From Anisodus tanguticus (lineage: Eukaryota > Streptophyta > Magnoliopsida > Solanales > Solanaceae): a stretch of DNA of 64,000 nucleotides. The translations under genes and the position numbers were made by a program. The notes under the pieces are model-generated. The model was not told the DNA's origin and did no database searches. It saw only the letters and a list, made by a program, of their open reading frames with translations. Below, one piece after another: positions 59,906 through 64,000 of this stretch. The stretch is taken from the NCBI GenBank assembly GCA_034509755.1, contig CM067542.1:24619001-24683000 (forward strand), in the 5' to 3' direction. Position 1 is the first letter of the stretch; each line of letters starts with the position of its first letter.

Positions 59906-61584
59906 TGATGTAAGTACGGAGGGGTAAGTGAGGGTAAGTGGGGCTGAATCGGCAGGGAACAAGTTGACGCAAAAATAGATGGGGAAAGGGGTTCTCGGGT
60001 TCTTGGTTTCTAGCCGTGCAGTCGGGATTTAGGGTGGTTTCGGATAGCTGTGTAGGGAATTGGGTCAAGGAGTTTTATAGGATGATTATGAGTGTGTTGA
60101 GGGTGAGGTTAGTGGTCGGTAATTGGCGGTTGGGTGGTGGAAAGGCCACGGAGGAGACTGAAATAGTGAGTTCCAGTGAAGGATGTTTAGTGGACAATTT
60201 CGTATTGTCGGGTTAGGATGCGATGTTATGGGAGGTTTCGGGGCATGGCTCTTGTTGAGGCTATTTATAAGGTACTGTGGGATGTGATGGTGAAAGGAAT
60301 GAGGTGGTTTGGACGAGTGATGTACACGGGGTGCTAGGTGCAAACCCGAGTACAAACCAAGTAATTGGACGGTCGATATAAGCTATGGACACAGTCGATA
60401 TAGCTTGGATAATAACAAGGAGTTTTTAATGCCCGAGCAGACACCAAGATGAGGGTGACCAATTTAACAAGGACTAGACCGGGGTTACCAAGTACAAGCC
60501 CGAACATTAACAAAGTAAGGTTGGTCGGAAACCTTGAAATAGACCTTGAGGTTAGGCTAGGTTGGTCCACACAGTTCCAGTGTTTGCTTACCATCAAGGG
60601 GGTTCCTCAAGCTTGGGTTTATTTCTTAGTTAACTAAGTCACCGAAGGGAAACCTTAGCTTGGATTCAACTAAGTCACATAATCTTAGTTAAACTTACAC
60701 CAAGGGGCTTGGCTCACACAAGAACCAAAGGTACTCCCGGAGCACTACCTAAGAATATAAATCCCGAATTGAAAGAATTAGCAAAGATGAGTAACCACTC
60801 AATTTAAATATTCAACAAACTCTGCCTTTTACAATGGGCTAAGTCCTCTATTTATAGTACAAATAGACTATTCTAGAAAGCAAATGAAAAGACACAAACA
60901 AACACCTAGTGTGAACACATTTGGATTGACATGGTGACCAAGGGAGTTCGGCCACCTCTTTATCTTTTTTAGGTCGAAATTGTTGTCTCCTATTTAACAA
61001 TATTCATGAACTTGATTCTTCCAACAACCTTATCTTCTAATGTGTTGGAAGCTTCCATTCCTTGCATTTGTGTGCCTTGGCCGAACGGATAATGAAGTAT
61101 TTCGACCAACACTTCATCTTCTTGGTGTCCTCAAGTTGGTGAATGAATTACATTTTTGGGAGCTTCCTCTTCTAGACCATTCTTGTCCTTGTCAACATGG
61201 CTTAATTCCTTTTCACACGATCTAGACATCCTCTTGTCCTTGCCAACATGTCCTCTCAGCCTAGTCATCCATTTCCATTACATCCTTGTCCTTGATTACC
61301 TTGTCCTATTACGTGATACATTAAATATGTCCTAAGAAGAACTAAAAAACTAAGCTAAGAAATAAAGACAAACTAAAAAAAAAACAAACATGGTTTTCGG
61401 CCAAGACCTACATAAAAAGGCCGAATAGAACTTGCTTCCTAGATCTTCATGTGACAACTCCAACTCCATTCCATTTTCCATTCCATGTCAGGCATATAAG
61501 TGTAGAATGACGTGCCATTGTTGACACTCCTAGCAAAGCTCTTCTAAACTTATGTTGGGAGTTTAAGTTTGTGGACTGATTTAC

Positions 61585-61854
61585 CTAACTCTCTCCTTCT
61601 TTGAAGGAATTTTCTCTCAAATTCACGCCTCTAAATGTGAAAAAAAATTCAACAACAACTGTTAATCTAATATTTTCCCCATTAGATAGGCCCAAAAGTT
61701 TTATCTTGTATGCGCCTTCCTTAATTCTTGCCAAATATGGATCCGAATATGAGACCAATGGTTTTGATTCAAAATGTTGTCCATATTGGGTCATGGATCC
61801 CATAATATATAATCCCTTGCTATAAATAGAATAATCGCACGGTACATCATTCAA
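61585..61854 (-). pseudogene. Unassigned ORF of unit 9
   Basis: 89 codons open but diverged: DVPCDYSIYSKGLYIMGSMT and a changed C-terminus FKEGES. Confidence 0.45.
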
Positions 61855-62083
61855 TCTTGTGTGAGAGAAAAATATGGCATTTACATCAATCCCACGTTTG
61901 ACTCCTAATGGCCCTCCAGGTTTGGCATAGATTCCACCGTGGTTGGATTATGACATATGCTCTTGAATGAGGTGATTCATACCATAGATAGTTGTAGCAC
62001 CTTGTGTATGGAACTCACGAGAGGTCTTGGAAAGTTGCACAACCCAAATGGCATCAAACCCAAGTTGATCTTTAAGACAGTCT

Positions 62084-63240
62084 TCATTCACCTTCTCTTC
62101 GGATTTCTACTTGATCGTAGCCACTTCTCAATTCCATCTTGATGAACAATTTGGCTCCACTTAATCCATCAAAAAGGACTTTCAACCTCGGCATAGGAAG
62201 TTTGTTCCCCATAATGAAGTTGTCGACCTCTTGGCTTTCAACACTCGTGTGCCAAGTTTCATTTTCTTTTGACTCCATCAAGATCATCTCAGTGGCCAGA
62301 TTGTGTGCATATGCTTGAGGGTTAGGTAATGAACTTCTTGGAAATAAACAAAGAGAGTGTTCACTACTCATCATCGAGGATGGTCTGGTAGTTAACTCAT
62401 TCGCACATGCAATTTCCAAAGGCTCCTTTAAGTTGGCACCTATATCACTCCCCTTCTTAAGCTCCTTCTCTATCTCTCGCGAATCAAGTAAGGGGGTCTG
62501 GTGTTCTTCTTTGGCCTCAGATTCCTCCAAGGGCTTCCCATTATCTTCATTCATCACCACACAAGGTTTAGGACATTCCTTGGCAAAGTGTCCCGATTCT
62601 CAACATTGGAAACACCTTTTTCTCTTTATGTCTATCCCCGTTGTGACCTCTACAACTCCTTGATCATACAATGGATTAGTAAAAGAAGTATTACCCTCTT
62701 TTACCCTTTGATCTTTAATTTTATGATAATACAAGGGGTTGATAAAAAACGTTTCCCATTTTATTGATATTGGAGGGCTTTATGTAAGACTTTATGGTAC
62801 CTCTCATTTGTGGTTTCTCAACCACGCCTCTAAAGGTGCGGCCTGACGATACTTCAAACTTTTCTTGACGACGTGTAGGGAGCTTGAAGAGTAGACTTTT
62901 CTCATACTCTATCGGCAAAATTTCCTATTCATGTTCTTATTTAATTTCCTCCAAGAGTCAATCTTGGCTTTGCCCCTTCTTTTCTATTGGTTCTTAGATT
63001 TTCGTACCAATCGAAAGCAAATGATCTGAGCCTTGACTTGGCAACTTTGAAGCACTCATGATCGTCATATTGCCGGTACTTGAAAAATCCCTCAATGGTG
63101 TTTTACCATTTAAGGAACTCTTTTGGGCTCATATCTCCATCAAAAGTTGGTAGATCATATTCTTTTCTCAAGATGGGTGTATGTTTCGTAAACATGTCAC
63201 AAACGAGTTTCCAAAGTTCTTCTTTGTTTGTAAGTGACAT
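62084..63240 (-). pseudogene. gag-RT relic of unit 9
   Basis: The gag start is at 63240, and the N-terminal frame is open down to 63103 with YDLPTFDGDMSPKEFLKW. The TGA in the knuckle is present. The stop usually found just after the knuckle (PKP then TGA) is TGT here. Linker and RT are open at 62560-62084, then shift because a C is missing near 62085. Confidence 0.7.
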
Positions 63241-63299
63241 TTTTGTGATGGCTATCGTGTCATGGCATGGGACGGGAGCGCCTTTATCTGATACCAATT

Positions 63300-64000
63300 T
63301 GATGTTTGTATGGAGGGGTAAGAGAAGGTAAGTGGGGATGAGTTCGGCAGGGAACATGTTGACGTGAAAATAGATGGGGAAAGGGGTTCTCGGGTTTTTG
63401 GTTTCTATGCGGGCAGTCGTGTTTTAGGGACTGTTTCGGATAGCTGTGTTGGGAATTGGGTCAAGGCGTTTTATGGGATGATTATGAGTGTTTTGAGGGT
63501 GAGGTTAGTGGTCTGGACTTGGCGGTTGGGTGGTGGAAAGGCCACGGAAGGAGACTGAAATAGTGCGTTCCAGTGAAGGATATTTAGTGGACTATTTCGT
63601 ATTGTCGGGTTAGGATGCGATGTTATGGGAGGTTTCGGGGCATGGATCTTATTGTGGCTATTTATAAGGTACTGTGGGATGTGATGGTGAAAGGAATGAG
63701 GTGGTTTGGACGAGTGATGTACACGGGGTGCTAGGTGCAAACCCGAGTACAAACCAAGTGATTGGACGGTCGATATAAGCTATGGACACAATCGATATAG
63801 CTTGGATAATGAAAAGGAGTTTTTAATGCCCGAGCAGACACCAAGATGAGGGTGACCAATTTAACAAGGACTAGACCGGGGTTACCAAGTACAAGCCCGA
63901 ACATTAACAAAGTAAGGTTGGTCGGAAACCTTGAAATAGACCTTGAGGTTAGGCTAGGTTGGTCCACACAGTTCCAGTGTTTGCTTACCACCAAGGGAGT
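63300..64000 (-). mobile_element. Array unit 10, partial LTR
   Basis: It begins TGATGTTTGTATGG and continues as R-U5 sequence to the end of the window, so the array runs on. Confidence 0.85.

Larger units (their letters stand above)
59906..63299 (-). mobile_element. Array unit 9
   Basis: LTR 59906-61587, TATA 60849-60856. The polypurine tract complement is degraded (ACTCTCTCCTTCTTT at about 61588-61602). Its LTR shares AATTTAAATATTC with units 3-5, but its RT and gag are of the unit 6-7 type. Confidence 0.85.
23438..64000 (-). repeat. Tandem array of short Ty3/gypsy units sharing LTRs
   Basis: At least ten head-to-tail units start with plus-strand TGATGTAAGTACGG or a variant at 23438, 26821, 30185, 33567, 36953, 40342, 43745, 56571, 59906 and 63300. 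Periods are 3335-3430 bp once the viral insert in unit 7 is removed. In minus orientation each unit is primer site, gag, RT fragment, unassigned ORF, polypurine tract, LTR. The next unit starts directly with its own primer site, so one LTR serves as 3' LTR of one copy and 5' LTR of the next. The left edge coincides with an LTR terminus without a primer site outside it, so the array began as an element inserted in the outer gag. It continues beyond the window. Confidence 0.9.

Overview
This is repetitive plant nuclear DNA, almost certainly from a dicot and possibly from the nightshade family. That assignment is an inference from the kinds of long-LTR Ty3/gypsy elements, a DUF4283 relic and an integrated caulimovirid. 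I see no intact host gene, no tRNA or rRNA gene and no CRISPR. Everything recognisable is a mobile element or an old viral insert, and nearly all coding capacity is broken.

Region 1 (1-23437) is a nest of LTR retrotransposons. A decayed minus-strand Ty3/gypsy element has a gag relic, a perfect initiator-Met primer site at 2627-2638 and an LTR to about 4597. Next comes a minus-strand element (4601-9885) with LTRs of about 2.4-2.6 kb around only 0.28 kb of interior. It is followed by a DUF4283 relic, a Helitron-like 3' end and a Ty3/gypsy RT fragment. A plus-strand LTR (11212-23168) is split just after its TATA box by a 9.6-kb minus-strand LARD-like element (12305-21868) flanked by the candidate target duplication AAACT. 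The plus-strand element resumes with a primer site and the first codons of gag, and is then cut off by the tandem array.

Region 2 (23438-64000) is a head-to-tail array of at least ten units of about 3.4 kb. Each unit is one minus-strand LTR (about 1.7 kb, with TATA box and AATAAA) plus a short interior of about 1.7 kb. The interior holds a primer site, gag with a zinc knuckle, an RT fragment without YxDD, an ORF I cannot assign, and a polypurine tract. It lacks protease, RNase H and integrase. Neighbouring copies share single LTRs, and shared deletions and stops show that copies of a dead element were amplified and exchanged.

Region 3 (44753-54151) is a complete caulimovirid (endogenous pararetrovirus) genome inserted in the seventh unit, 19 bp upstream of that LTR's TATA box. 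A direct repeat of 56 bp at its two ends gives a circular genome of 9342 bp, opened inside the coat-protein ORF. On the minus strand the order is: pregenomic promoter, leader, a cascade of small ORFs, movement protein fused to a retropepsin-like domain, a 76-residue ORF, a virion-associated-protein-like ORF, coat protein, protease-RT-RNase H, and transactivator. The order matches the caulimovirus plan (VII, I-VI) with extra small ORFs. Consecutive ORFs overlap or abut at stop/start signals, as expected for polycistronic reinitiation. At least eight premature stops and about four frameshifts show that the insert is dead.
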